This document shows positions 21,265-33,930 of a stretch of 64,000 bases of DNA, in pieces; positions within the stretch are counted from its first letter, which is position 1, and each line of letters starts with the position of its first letter. Source of the DNA: Maea johnstoni (taxonomy: Eukaryota > Annelida > Polychaeta > Spionida > Magelonidae); NCBI GenBank assembly GCA_963942565.1, contig OZ012688.1, forward strand, positions 17,920,152 through 17,984,151, read 5' to 3'. The notes beneath the pieces were generated by a model. It saw only the letters and a list, made by a program, of their open reading frames with translations, was not told the DNA's origin and did not search any database. The position numbers and the translations under genes were made by a program.

Positions 21265-22326
21265 GTTTGTTTGCTTTATATATTGTCATTCTATAAACAA
21301 GCAATCCATGGAATTATACACCATCACAAGACAAAAATCATTTACCATGTTAATTCTATAGAGTATCTCTCTTGTAAAGTATATACAATTACCTAGCAGG
21401 CTAGCTTCTATGAAGTTCCATATTTGTGGTTTTGGTGACAGATGTGTTCATTTAAGGTGACCGAACCATCTTAGTAAAATACGCCGGGGTATCACATCAA
21501 GATCATGAAGCATCCTACAAATGTTACGTACCAGCATTTAGTCAGTATTTGTTAGAAATATTTTATTTATGATGCCTAGTTTAACTTTTATTCAGAGTAG
21601 ATCTATTCAAAAGATTAAGATAAAGAACTTACTAATTAAACATTTGCAATTCAGGAGGCTTCCGGGGATTTAATCGAACCGAATCTCGACAATATAGAAT
21701 ATCCGTAATTGAGCACTGTAAACTTTTCAAAGGTGTTTTATCCTTAGGTCATTTTACAGGTTCCCATTGCTCAAAGATGGGGCAATTAAGATGTAGAGGA
21801 CATGGAGTGTATGGTATAGGCAAGAAAACTATTACAGAGAATCACTTAGAGAGGCTCTGCTATTAGACACATACTACTGACTACAATCATATGATAGAAA
21901 CGGGAACCTGTCACAAAACAATGTAACTTTTGGCTGCCATTCCACTACTGGTGCAATGCAAATTTTCATAAAATGTAAGTGACTTGGGAGAAAAAAATTT
22001 AAGATGAAAGATCGATCCTGAAGGATTGAAAAAATGAAAAAAACAACCCAAAAAAACACTCATATTAATGCTAATAAACAATTAATTTTTGATCAAGTCA
22101 CAAATGTTTTTGATGCTTTAAAATATTTCAAAGCTATATCCGTGGATTTGGAGGGGTTCATTTTATCATATTGTCGGAGTTGCATTCTCTTGATGACAAA
22201 AGTCTATAGGATACAAAGTCTCTAGGAACCTGTGTAAACAGGTGACTTTGATTTTTACCCATCCAGACATTCGGTACCTGTAAAGCCACTGATTTGACCA
22301 GCTGCTATGGTCTATTATTCAAACAT

Positions 22327-23220
22327 GACATCCCAGCGGGGGTAACTTGATGGAATGGATCCCTGAGGGAGGATGGTATTCCTGAGGGCAAAGCCCTTGG
22401 GAAAACATCCTCCTGAGGGGATCCATTATACTTATTATACCTCAGGTGAAGATCGTAAGCTGTGATTGGCCTACTGAGGTTTGCGATTTCATGCTGTTGT
22501 GCTCACGAAGCAAAGATGTGCTCACAAGGCGATGACGTCCTGCCTCCTTCACGAGGCGATATCACACCTCCCTCACTGGTGACGCCTAGTGGGGAAAGTG
22601 TGAGTCATCAGTCATCTGTGACCTTGACCTCATCCAAAACAGCAGACGGTCTTTTCCACCGCATCAGCGATCGATCAGCAGTCATTTGATAGTGTCAGTT
22701 GTTGTTTTTAATGATATTTTACCGAATTGGGGTTTATTCGGTATAATAAAACAAATATGACATCCCGGTGGGATAGTTTTTCCGAGGGCCAAGTCTGAGG
22801 GGAAACCATCCTCCCAAGACGGAGACATTCCATCAGGTTACCCCTAATGGGATGTCATTTTTGCATACATGTATAATGCTACCCACACTGGGATATCATA
22901 TGATAATGAACGAACCCCACAATGGTAAAATATCAAAGTTCTCGCTGACCATATAAAAGCACTGTCATTGCTGATGCGGGGAAAAGACTCTGTTTTTTGG
23001 GATGAAGTCAAGATCACTGATGACTCACACTTTCTCTGTTCAATGTCACACGCAGCAGGAGGGAACTTTTCATAAGAAGTCTGAGAATGTGTACAGCAGG
23101 GGTTTACATTGACTTGTGAGCACAACAGCATGGAATTGTGAAACTCAGTTAGCCAATCTTCACAATCTTACAATCTTCACATAAGGTATGATAATGAACT
23201 GTTCATGCATTGTTCCTAAC
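22327..23220. repeat. Long imperfect inverted repeat, ~400-bp arms
   Basis: The left arm (catgacatcccagcggggg..., gatcgtaagctgtgattggc, ctgatgc/catcagcgatcg, accgaattggggtttattc) is matched in reverse by the right arm to about 23220 (catcaggttacccctaatgg, gaacgaaccccacaatggta, catcagtgatcttgacttca in reverse). Parts also occur at 10900-11160. No transposase. Probably a large foldback-type element. Confidence 0.6.
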
Positions 23221-23224
23221 AAAT

Positions 23225-24590
23225 ATGTTGCCGAAATATGTAATATATGCATACACAACACCATTTACATAAATTTTGGACATTTTTGCACATGTGAAAA
23301 CATATTCTACAACTGACTATCGCTTTGTAAGCTGTAATTGTATAAATTGTTTGAAAATATGAAGCTATTTAAACAAAATTATTGGGTCCATCAAAAATTC
23401 AAGATCATTGTAGGAGGGGTTCTGTTGAAAAACCATGTAGGTGGGGCCAATAAACACACAAAAACATTGTATTTGAGGTCCATATATAAAAAAAACAATA
23501 GGGGAGGAGTGCTGTAAAATTCAAAATCATTGTAGGTGGGATCCTTTTGAAAAAAAAGGAATCATTTTATTTCATCTTAGATGAGCATCTTAATTCAAGA
23601 TTTCATCTTATTTTATTTTTTCATTAGTTAAGTGGGTTCTGAAAATCGGAGCATTTCTCTCCAGGCATTTTTCCTGGAAGAGCAATAAGACAATCATGAA
23701 TATTCCTATATTATTTTTAAAATTTCATCTTTACTATTAAGTGAGATCCTTTGACTCTTCGACAATACACGATATGTAAGAAAATCAATAATAAGTTTGG
23801 ATAGAAAATTGTTCACAACCCTAACGCTATATTGATCAATTTGTTATTTAGATTTTACTGTCGCTGGGAAGTGAAACACGTAGACTTCCTTCACTATATA
23901 GTTAGTGCATGATTACTAGGCAAATTCGTTTTGATTTCTGCAATGTTACAGATACACCGGCCTAGTGAATGATAATCATTCCAGAATGCAAGTTTGGACA
24001 TCTAAGTGTAGATAGGAGATTTAATTGTTGATATGTATGTAAAACCAAAGTGATGAGAAGATATTGTGTGTGTGTGATCCGAGTTTTCTACAAAAAACAA
24101 TAGTGCCGAATGTCCCGGTATAATCCCCGTCGTACATTAATTGAACCTAGCCCTCAATCATGACGCCGGCAAGTCATTCCCTCAACGTATAACTGAGCTT
24201 TTATCGTCCTTTGTACATCCTGATAAAGAAAGGTAAGTCAGTAAATACAGACTACTATTTAGATAAATGAAATTAATCGAGAAATGAATTTTTAATAATA
24301 CCTCTTGCTTGTTTGGACATAATCTAACTTCTTACCTGTCAAACTGAAACTCTTCATTGAAAAACGCAACTGAACCGGTCCAACTCCAAACTTGGCTGAC
24401 CGTTTTTTCTTCTTTTTTGTTGCAAATAGGTTCATGTTTGCCCTACAAACCTGGCACGCCTCTTAGGACCACCAACCTTTATATTGTATATGATACCCTT
24501 TTCCAAAGTGCTTCAGCAGATTTATATAATGGAGATTGAAGTTATGTGAACAACATAAATACAGTTATAGATATCTATATATGTTCTATG
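23225..24590. other. No gene recognised
   Basis: AT-rich sequence. 24365-24540 is a diverged copy of family E (caaacttggctgaccgtttt, catgtttgccctacaaacct). aaagaaag/gtaagt at 24235 resembles a donor site, but the frame before it is closed. Confidence 0.4.
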
Positions 24591-24602
24591 GTGCAGCAAA
24601 TA

Positions 24603-25498
24603 CAGGCTATTACGCCCGATATGGGATTACGCCCGCATCGATAACACCTCACTTTTAACTTTTCGCAATAGTGTTCTTCTTTTCTTCCTCCTTTCTCTTC
24701 TTTTCCTTTCTCTTCTTCTTTCTCTTAGTTATTTACTTTCATAGTCTGGTTAGTCGTACGTAGTGTAGTTAGTGGTAGGGGTTCGGTGCGAAGAGATTTT
24801 TTGAATCGATTGATCAAAAAATATTTCGAACAAATAATCGATTCGGTTCAGGTTTTATGGCCACATTGCATAGTAATTTTAAGGCAAACGATTTTAAACA
24901 TTATTGTGCCAGGCACACATGCGGTGTACCGTGGCACTTGATGAATCGGTGCACCAAATATGGCGCAATATCATAGATTTGTTTACTCTTGAGTGTTGAC
25001 ACGGAGCCGTTTCGTGTCACTTAGTTCTAATGTTTTTGTCAGTTTTGGCTGCATAATTTCACAAAATTTCTTCAAAAAATTTACATTTGAAATTATCTAT
25101 TATATTTCAAATGCCGTTCGAACTGTTAACTTAACCGAATGCTTGAGTTCTCGCTTAATCGTCTGACCACTAGTTAGTGGTGACCATTTTTTTCTTTGCA
25201 GGTTTATACTCTTACAAGAACATCCCCGAGAGTTGGATCTGGCCGTTGTGGATTCATTTCACTCGTGTGTCCGCACACGCTATATCACTTTTAAACATTG
25301 AAATAAAGTTTGAAAATGAGTTTTTTCACCATTATAGATAACTATATGGCTTCACCCATGGGAACATTACACATGTAGATGTATATTTAAATTGACGGAG
25401 ACAGCACTTCACTTCACAGCAAGCTGCCGCTCACGGCAGCACTTGAAAAGTGAGGCGTAAGTGATGCGGGCGTAATCGCATATCGGCGTAATCGCCTG
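24603..25498. mobile_element. TIR element, family F, ~0.9 kb
   Basis: The left end CAGGCTATTACGCCCGATAT continues ggGATTACGCCCGCATC and cctcactttt. The reverse complement of the right end reads CAGGCGATTACGCCGATATG, GATTACGCCCGCATC and cctcactttt. TIRs are about 55 bp. No open frame inside. It ends 43 bases before the ZC3HC1-like exon acceptor. Confidence 0.72.
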
Positions 25499-25541
25499 AC
25501 ACCGGTGCAGCCATCCAAGTTCATTGTGATTGTTTTTGCAG

Positions 25542-25653
25542 GTCTACAGAAGAAGGAGGAGAAGGAGGAGGAGAGGAGGCCGCAGTAAAGGCCATATCCC
25601 CTACCAAGCCCAGAGACAAGGAGGCCTTCTACTCAAGACTACAGACCTTCTCC
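25542..25653 (+). CDS. ZC3HC1: ZC3HC1/NIPA-like exon (partial gene)
   Basis: After the strong acceptor gtgattgtttttgcag the frame reads STEEGGEGGGEEAAV then KPRDKEAFYSRLQTFS, closely matching the N-terminal block of ZC3HC1 (human STSKEAFFSRVETFSSLKW). ZC3HC1/NIPA is a C3HC zinc-finger protein of the nuclear pore basket and an SCF-type ubiquitin-ligase component. No donor site is visible right after TFS; a family E element begins 49 bases further on (25702), and a 200-N gap lies at 26067. I could not find the following exons with the C3HC zinc finger (CAKYGW motif) in the window. It may be the surviving exon of a broken copy, or the remaining exons may lie in the gap or be misassembled. The divergent neighbour KLHDC10 supports the identity. 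Confidence 0.5.
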
Positions 25654-25701
25654 ATATCCTTTCTCTTTTACCTTCATTTCCATAAAAATCAAGCATCACC
25701 C

Positions 25702-25962
25702 TATAGTCTGCCTGACTCGAGTTTGGCAACCGCTTTTTCCCACTTTTTTGTGACAAATGTTCGAGTTTGCCATTCAAACTTAGCAAACCTGTTTGGAGCA
25801 CTACTATGTGTATGTATAAACACACTTTTTTGTCTCAACTCCACAAAATGTTGATTTTGCTCATTAGTTCCCAAATGTTGTAAAATTTACCGTCTGCCAA
25901 CAATTGCCAACAATACAAACACGCGAGATCCCATTGTTGGCAATGGGCAAATTTTATAGGCG
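25702..25962 (+). mobile_element. Family E element, copy 1
   Basis: Begins TATAGTCTGCCTGACTCGAG and shares caaaatgttgattttgctca and the palindromic end (tgccaacaattgccaacaat ... ggcaatgggcaaatttta) with copies at 41566 and 62545. Confidence 0.65.
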
Positions 25963-25993
25963 TAATATCCATGTACAATGTCATGGGAGTCAT

Positions 25994-26066
25994 ACAGGTG
26001 AACTTAGATATGACAGACTTAATGGGACCAGGAAAATTGGTCCATCATATGCAAAATCCGTCGTAT
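25994..26066 (+). mobile_element. Family K hairpin element, copy 2, cut by the gap
   Basis: tacaggtgaacttagatatg then acagac and gtccatcatatgca match the element at 4908. The right arm is lost in the N run. Confidence 0.65.
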
Positions 26067-26266
26067 NNNNNNNNNNNNNNNNNNNNNNNNNNNNNNNNNN
26101 NNNNNNNNNNNNNNNNNNNNNNNNNNNNNNNNNNNNNNNNNNNNNNNNNNNNNNNNNNNNNNNNNNNNNNNNNNNNNNNNNNNNNNNNNNNNNNNNNNNN
26201 NNNNNNNNNNNNNNNNNNNNNNNNNNNNNNNNNNNNNNNNNNNNNNNNNNNNNNNNNNNNNNNNNN
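26067..26266. other. Assembly gap (200 N)
   Basis: Exactly 200 N, which looks like a placeholder rather than a measured size. AT repeat resumes on the right, so the break is probably a collapsed (AT)n array. Confidence 0.95.
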
Positions 26267-26299
26267 TATATATATATGTCACATTCTATATATGTGGCT

Positions 26300-26450
26300 A
26301 CAGTAATAACGTACATATGTTAAAGCCTACACCGTTTTCCTTATCATCAAACCAATTGTGAATATCTAGGCAATCACTGAGCGGACTAGCACTGTCCTGG
26401 AGACCATCTATTAGAGAGGCTCTTATAGGCTTGCATACACTCATCGATAA
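26300..26450. repeat. Dispersed repeat M, copy 1
   Basis: acatatgttaaagcctacac, caattgtgaatatctaggca and gctcttataggcttgca recur at 36672-36812. Both copies sit just to the right of an AT array. Confidence 0.65.
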
Positions 26451-26561
26451 TGAGTGACAAGAGCTCTGAGCTATGTAATTTTCTTTCACTTTTCTACCCA
26501 AAAAATCTTACATCGTACTGTGATGTTCGATGCATTCCACACCAGAAGACCTTTCAGGCAA

Positions 26562-26737
26562 GGTAGACTCTAAATCCTGGCGAACTTTATGCATGACGTC
26601 ATGGAAACCCTAGGTTAGGGTTAGGTTTAGGGTTAGGAAACAGGTCCAGTGTTAGATTTAGGGTTACCTAACCCTAGGCCTAGCCCTAAAGTTTCCATGA
26701 TGTCATGCATAAAGTTCGCCAGGATTTAGAGTCTACC
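26562..26737. mobile_element. Mutator-like MITE with 9-bp TSD
   Basis: About 53-bp TIRs starting GGTAGACTCTAAATCCTGGC, almost identical on both arms, flanked by TTCAGGCAA at 26553-26561 and 26738-26746. A 9-bp duplication with long TIRs fits Mutator-like elements. The middle is a telomere-like ggttaggg/cctaaccc stretch. Confidence 0.85.
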
Positions 26738-26749
26738 TTCAGGCAATAT

Positions 26750-28400
26750 ATAATTTGAATAGGCCAAAGTGAGCTCGCCTAAGCCATGTATATCTGGAGC
26801 ATGTACACAGTTTTGAACAACTTTGAACAAAACCCACTAATCTTAGAATAACGTGAAACATATATGAGGAGAAATTGTTGAACCCAGCAGGATCAACAAT
26901 TTTCAGTGAAATAGTTCTCAAAATATTGCTTAGTTATAGAAGTATTTACAAATGCGTCAGACCATGAGTAAGCCTAGATTTCTAGGCTGTCATATGTATT
27001 TTCTGTTATGTTTTTCCTGTTACCTAGCACCATAATATTATAGGTGGTCGTAGTGGTCTATTTACTTTACACTTATCTCACTAGGATTCAGTTTGAGTAT
27101 GACCTAAATCCTTTAGAGATGGGGGGAGCAAGTGGTGCCATCTATCTACAATGCCTGGTACTACACCACTCTGCTTGTTCAGCAGAGAAGGGAATTAATG
27201 TCGACTGTTTAGGGACTAGGAACCTAGTCTAACCATGAGTGCACTCCAGAGAGGAATGGGTCGGGAACTAGGAAAAAGAATGCACTGTGAATTTTGATTT
27301 GTCAATTTACTCTTCTTCCAAGACCGTGTGTTTGTCATTCGTGCTTTAGCTCCGTATGGGGTGGGGTGACGCCGACTAATTCATATAATTCTATGCATTG
27401 ATACGACATTCAACATTAGAATGTTATTATTCCAAATAAAATCTAGAGGAAATGACGTAAATGATTGAGTTTACCATGAATGTCATGTTTTGATCCGACG
27501 GAGCTTTCGCGTTTGAAAATTACTTCATATCTCAGCCGATAGATGTCTCCACCAAGCACGACAGACTATGGCATCTATAGCAAGAGAAGTGCTGAATTTA
27601 CACTCTCAGGCTGGTTTAACTGAATCATAGCATCACCTTCCTTTTCAGAGTAGGGACAAGTTTTTCTCATGTATATTGTAAAAAACTGGTCTTCAAACGA
27701 TGTTCGAGGTAATCACAGTCTGTGTCAAAAAAACACCGGCCCAGAAAAAAGATGCCGAGGAAATAAATGAATATTAGAAAATAAATGAATTTCAGGAAAA
27801 AATCACGCAAATTGTATCTATGCAAAATGTGTTCATCTTACCTAGAATTGGTCCAATAGGCTGCATTATGTAATGAAATACTAGCACCCTCATAAGTATG
27901 CTTATTGCGCAGTGCTTTATACGTGGACGTCTATTATCGTCAATTCTTTAACCATATTCAGGCTATAATTGTGACAACCCAGCAGAAAATGGAGAAGGAA
28001 ACCCTAAATCACTCGGATTTTTTTTATTTGGGAGAGGATATGATACAAAACACAAAACTGCTAAAACACAAAACATTTTCAACGATTTTAGAAGTTGGAC
28101 ATGTCAGGTTAAACTTCAGTGTGGATGCAAATAAGGGGCATGCCTTAATAGAGTAAAGTTTCGTTGATGGCACTTTGGCTTCCCAAAAACCTGACTCAAT
28201 GCGAGACAGTTACATTTCAGAAAAATCTGATGCTTTCAGAAACCATCCACACCCGGCTGTTATCCCACACTCCCGAAAATCCAGTACCGTTTCAGACATG
28301 AGACGGAGTGTTCAGAAGTGTTTTTTTCCTTTTGTGGGGAGAGAAACATCACAAGTTTAAACAAACTATACTTGAAAAGGGGAAGTGGTGCACAGCTCAA
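26750..28400. other. No gene recognised
   Basis: Only short open frames without convincing splice sites or family similarity (for example 27905-28156 and 28175-28360). No repeat family recognised. Confidence 0.4.
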
Positions 28401-28410
28401 TGGTGTTTAT

Positions 28411-28678
28411 CTTAGATGACCAAACACAAGTGGATTCGAAACCAGCCGGTCAACCTGAACATGCTAGCCTCAACCAGCGTCAACTAATAGCCCTAAAGTG
28501 GTACCCAGCTGATAGTGGAGATCAGGTTTCTCTGTAATGTTATCGATACAAGAGCCCTGATTGGTCCTTTTTTCCACATGACCACGCGCTGCTGCCAGTC
28601 AGTGACTCCTGGCTTGAGTCCAGCATCTCACCATAGCCATATAGTTAAGTGATCTCTCGCTTCTTTTCTTCATCCAAG
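28411..28678 (-). mobile_element. TIR element, family C, copy 3 (inverted)
   Basis: Begins CTTAGATGACCAAACACAAG then tggattcgaaaccagccggt, the reverse of the copy at 20008. Ends catccaagtg. Confidence 0.65.
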
Positions 28679-28823
28679 TGTCTATGTATGTATGGATGGA
28701 TAGATGGACAGATCGGTCAATAAATGTATTAATACATTTATGCATGTTTCTTTATAAAAGTTTGTTTGTATCTGGACAAGGGGATTGCATCATAGTTAAT
28801 GCCATACCTGTCTCTGTTTCAGG

Positions 28824-29080
28824 AGGATCTGGTCAACATAAAGCGTGGACTGCCATCCATTTTAAGATTCGTGAAGGAACTACACAGAAAAGGCCATAAC
28901 ATGAATCCTCGACCGTCGGTCATACAGTGCACCGCAAGGCTGCTTCACGCAAACGGTGGCCTGAAAGTGATTGCGGTTACCATCGAGGTTATGCTTCATG
29001 ACTCAGCCTGCAGGTCACACGGTGAAAGATTGCCCTCAAGCCCTGCCGAAGAAAATCCCTGCATTGACTTTCGCATCTGA
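28824..29080 (+). CDS. Candidate orphan exon, unknown
   Basis: A good acceptor (cctgtctctgtttcag) is followed by an open frame to TGA at 29080 reading EDLVNIKRGLPSILRFVKEL, then HRKGHNMNPRPSVIQCTARL and so on. GC is higher than around it. I do not recognise the protein, a second frame is also open for 25 codons, and no partner exon is apparent. It could be the last exon of a gene or a chance frame. Confidence 0.22.
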
Positions 29081-29626
29081 GCAGAATGAAAACAACTTTG
29101 CTGCTTTCTACATCATCGGCAGATGGTTGGATTATATACAGCCCGTCTTCCAAAGCGTAATATAATAATGCCATCTAGTGGCGAGCAACGAAACTAGAAA
29201 ACTGCAAACCATTCTGTCTTCAATTTTGAAATGTAGAAAGTAGAGCATTTCTTTTGACTAATCGTAATCAGTCTATTGAAGCATTGGCGTCAAGTAGGGT
29301 GTGAATTATTAAAATGGCGCCTAGATTTATCACGAGCTTTTTCTATACCTTTCAGTCATGGTATGTGCAGAAATGCAAGCATATTTTATGTAGATTTTGC
29401 ATTTAGATTGGTCGTATGTAAACATTAGAGACTTACTATTGCATATTCTAAGTGTCACGCAAAACTCCTTGAGGTTGGTATTTTACCATTTTCCTAGGGG
29501 GTGGGGGGCAATTTGTTCATAATTTTGACACATTTTGGCAGATTATAGCCATTCACGTAGCAGCATTTCTTTTCCGCGAATATATATGAAATACATGTAT
29601 ACATACATTTATGTATGTGTGTAATA

Positions 29627-29897
<271 letters not shown>

Positions 29898-29900
<3 letters not shown>

Positions 29901-30923
29901 GGTGTCAAAAAAATGCAACAAGCTACATTTCCCTAGACTTCAGGTTAAAATAAAAAGCCGGTATTTAGTATTTATACACTGTTGGAAAGCTACACATTTC
30001 AGCTAAGCACCATGAAAAAATCACAATGAAATGATATTCCTGTGGGGAGATATCCCCCCAAACATGACACCCCCTCTGAAGTGAAATCGCACGTGACGGG
30101 TACTGGCCTGTTAATTCACAAGCTAGCACTGATTTTACCTGCTTTCACCTGTTTAACCTGCTTCAACCATTTGTGAAACAAAGCCCTGGCTTGCCTGACA
30201 AAATGCAAAGGGATGACCAGTCAATTATGGCCAAAATCACTTGGTCAGAATTCCCATTTTGAATAATTTGAGTGGAGCAATTGCCTGATCACTGATCAGT
30301 CCCTTCCTAAGCTTCCATTGCAACTGTTATGAGTACATGGTGGGCCAGCAATTTACACCTCAGGAAGACTTTTTTTTAATATCATTGTGCCCAAAAAAAT
30401 GTTTTGATATAGTTGGCCCTCAACTTATGGCAGTATGCCTTCAAGTTCATTATTTTTAGTGGTGTTAAAGCCATCTGTATGGGAATATTACATACAAACA
30501 CACAAGAACCTCTCATGTGCAATTTCACTTTGGAGGGGGTGTGAGCTTTTGGGGTGTATTTCCCCTCAGGAGTATTGTTTGATTTTGATTTTTCAATGTT
30601 AGTTAGCTGACATGTGTAGCTTCCCAAGGATGTATGAACAATACATACCGCTTTCAGAGTTTTCCAGCAATTAGCGAAAATGTACGTCATTGCTAGCTTA
30701 TGTATTAACAGGCCAGTAACCGTCGCGCGCGATTTCACTTCAGATGGGGTGTCATGTTTGGGGGTACATCTCCCCACAGGAATATCATTTCATTGCAATT
30801 TTTTCAGGGTACTTAGCTGAGATATGTAGCTTTCCAACAGTGTATAAATGATGAATACCGGTTTCCTATTGTCCCTGCAATATAAGGAAATGTAGCTCGT
30901 TGCATTTTGTTGGGGACACCCTG
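29898..30923. mobile_element. Mariner-type non-autonomous element
   Basis: TIRs begin CAGGGTGTC and end GACACCCTG, with TA on both sides. The similarity of the arms extends over 200 bp (atgcaac-agctacatttcc, ccccctctgaagtgaaatcg and their reversals). A further copy of the arm lies inside at about 30480-30670. CAGGGTGTC ends with a TA target are typical of mariner elements. No transposase. Confidence 0.8.
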
Positions 30924-31116
<193 letters not shown>

Positions 31117-31127
31117 TTTATGTATAA

Positions 31128-31236
<109 letters not shown>

Positions 31237-31239
31237 AAG

Positions 31240-31480
31240 AATATGTTAAGGGTTATTCAATTAACCCATTTATGGCCAGAGCACCTGATGACCATTCAAT
31301 TAACCCTTTACCAATCAAGAATGTATTAGAAGTTGTTAAACTAACCCATTCATGGCCAGAGCACCTCAATTTATTCATTTCACCCTTTACCACCCTGAAT
31401 TGGTTAAGGGTTATTTTATCAATCCATTCATAGCCAGAGCACCTTAGCATTCATTTAACCCTTTGCCACCCACCATTATT
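31240..31480. repeat. ~85-bp tandem repeat, 3 units
   Basis: Units share taacccattcatggccagag then cacct and a ttaaccctttaccac segment. A fourth decayed unit lies near 31705. Confidence 0.7.
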
Positions 31481-32309
31481 TAAGGATTGTTCTATCATTG
31501 TATTGACTAAATGTATGAGTTCCCTTCGAAAATGTTATAAACATGATTTATTGAAATGAGTTTTAAATTGTTGAAATAAAGTCAAGATGATGTTTTCACA
31601 CACACACGTGTTTATTTCTTAAAGTTTTTCATTGCTACTATATGGTTGTAATCTGCAATGAATGAAGGTAAGTATGTATCATTTTCATCAGAATATGGTT
31701 TATTAACCCATTCATAGCTAGCGAACCTTAAGATCACTCATTTAACGCTAAGCCATGCCAAAGGTTCAGTAAGGGTTCTAATGTTGTGAGTGGTTAAGGT
31801 AGTTTGATTTTGTTTTGTTTTATTCTCTGCCTCTTAGCTTCCCGTGCATGATTGAGTATGACTTAGAATCCAAACCCGTTCAAGATGGCTGTCATTTTCT
31901 GGTTTTAGCCATACAACTCTCCTTGTGTTTGTTCAAGTATGATAATTTATGTGTCTGCAGATATGTGGTTAGGACCAAGGTAACAATCTAAGTTAGTTTA
32001 TTGTTGTTTATTGGTTACACAGTAAATAAATCCAAGGTAGCAGCTGGATGTGTCACTCAATACTAACAGATATCAAAGTTTCACCACTCATGTCTGTTGA
32101 AGTGCATAGTTATGGGTCATTCATGTATTTTTGCATGTTTTTCTAATGTCAATTAATCATCTAGCCATCCATTATATTTTATAGGATCCTAATTTAAGTT
32201 CCTTGACTTGCCTGCAAGCTGTAGTATATCAGATACAAAAGAAACACAGTACAGAGCAGTGAGGAGAGGTGCTTGACAGACTGGCACATGCATGTGCTGT
32301 ATCATTAGG

Positions 32310-32515
32310 CGAAGGAAGCTGGTATTAATGCTGTGGTCTGTGCACTCACTGAAATTATCAGGAATTTGGAATCCTCACAACCTAGACAACATAGTGAATG
32401 CATTCTAGCTGCCAACGCCTGTAAAGATGTCCTCTTGTCTCATCCTATAGCAGCAGACCACACAAAATTAAGACCACATGAAATAAGTGCATGAACTGCC
32501 AGGTTTTCAGTAGCT
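32310..32515 (+). repeat. Direct repeat with open frame, copy 1
   Basis: 32380-32515 (ctcatcctatagcagcagac, gaactgccaggttttcagta) recurs at 33143-33278. In copy 1 the frame EAGINAVVCALTEIIRNLES, then ECILAANACKDVLLSHPIAA, is open to TGA. Copy 2 keeps the same frame and stop (DILLSHPIAADHTQLRPHEI). I do not recognise the protein; the repeat could be a decayed coding fragment that duplicated. Confidence 0.5.
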
Positions 32516-33142
32516 TTTTATATGTCTCTTCTGTTTTGTGCCAATTTCAGTGACATAGAATTTGGTACATCCATGGATTGTATCACTCATTGCTTTACAA
32601 TGCATTCGTTCCTGCTGAATATTCTTATGGGATTATACTATGACGAGGTAGCTTTAATGGCACCGCATTGGTACTATGTCTGGGCCTGATTGCCAATGAA
32701 AAGATGTGTATATTGTGTCTTGTAGTCCGGTAGATCAATTTTAGTCTAATAGCAGAAGATTAGGGAAACCTTGTCATTCTGCTGTTTTACTTTTTAAAAT
32801 AAAAGTGGAGGTATCAAAATTGGAGAAATAGTATTATTTGTGATTCGTAAACCAAATAACTGGGCCAATGGCTTTTTTAAAAGCAGGGTGCATACATGTG
32901 CAAGTACCACTTTTTGTTTCTTCCTTGGCAAAATATATCGCACCATTCAAGCAACATGTGAAAACATCCAGCTTGCATACTTGAGAGTCTGGATATTTGA
33001 GATGTGATCCTTACACTTGACCATACTGTTCTACTTCTAGCAAAATTCCTGGGAACCATTCCATCACCATGTCATCCTAACCTCACTCCCAATACAATGC
33101 AACAATTTATCACCAACTTGTCTTAATGAGTGTAAACACAGA

Positions 33143-33278
33143 ACCTAGACAAAATAGTGAATGCATTCTGGCTTTCAACAACTTTAAAGATATCCTCTTG
33201 TCTCATCCTATAGCAGCAGACCACACACAATTAAGACCACATGAGATAAGGGCATGAACTGCCAGGTTTTCAGTAGCT
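33143..33278 (+). repeat. Direct repeat with open frame, copy 2
   Basis: Second copy, about 760 bp downstream of the first in the same orientation. Confidence 0.6.
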
Positions 33279-33396
33279 ACGTATGTTGATAATTATTATG
33301 CCCAATTTTCACTGGATAATTAATCTTGCTTAATTCTTCTCAGGTAATCAAGTATTTTTGGCATGTAAATATACAATTTTACATGCTCCATTTGGT

Positions 33397-33594
<198 letters not shown>

Positions 33595-33930
33595 GTGTGT
33601 GGGTGTGTGTGTGTGTGTGTTTATTTGGCTTTAAGTTTAAGGTCATTCAGCACAATGCGCTCAGTTCACGAAGTTCTATAAAACGTGGTATAGAGTTTTG
33701 TTGGGCCACCTTAAAAATCATGCAAATTTAAGGGTTGGGTTTTTTTTACATTCTCCCCAAAACGGAGCCCTCTTCAGAGTATTTTAGACAAATGTTAAAA
33801 ACCTCTTTTAGTGACTGCCGAGAAGTCAAAAGACAAAATATATTATACTGCCGGAATATATTTTTAGTATAAATTTATATATTTTTGATTTTCAATTTAA
33901 AGATTTTGGTTCCATTGTTTTACCATTTTA

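Noticed and set aside
24150-24240. First exon of the ZC3HC1-like gene, ending at gtaagt
   Set aside because: The ATG at about 24159 runs into a stop after 10 codons, so the frame does not reach the donor-like site.
26600-26690. Interstitial telomere from ggttaggg/cctaaccc text
   Set aside because: Only a few irregular units, and they lie inside a bounded element with TIRs and a TSD.
28971-29165. Zinc-knuckle-like GHTVKDCP in one frame
   Set aside because: Lacks the other cysteines of a CCHC knuckle; chance match in a frame overlapping the orphan exon candidate.
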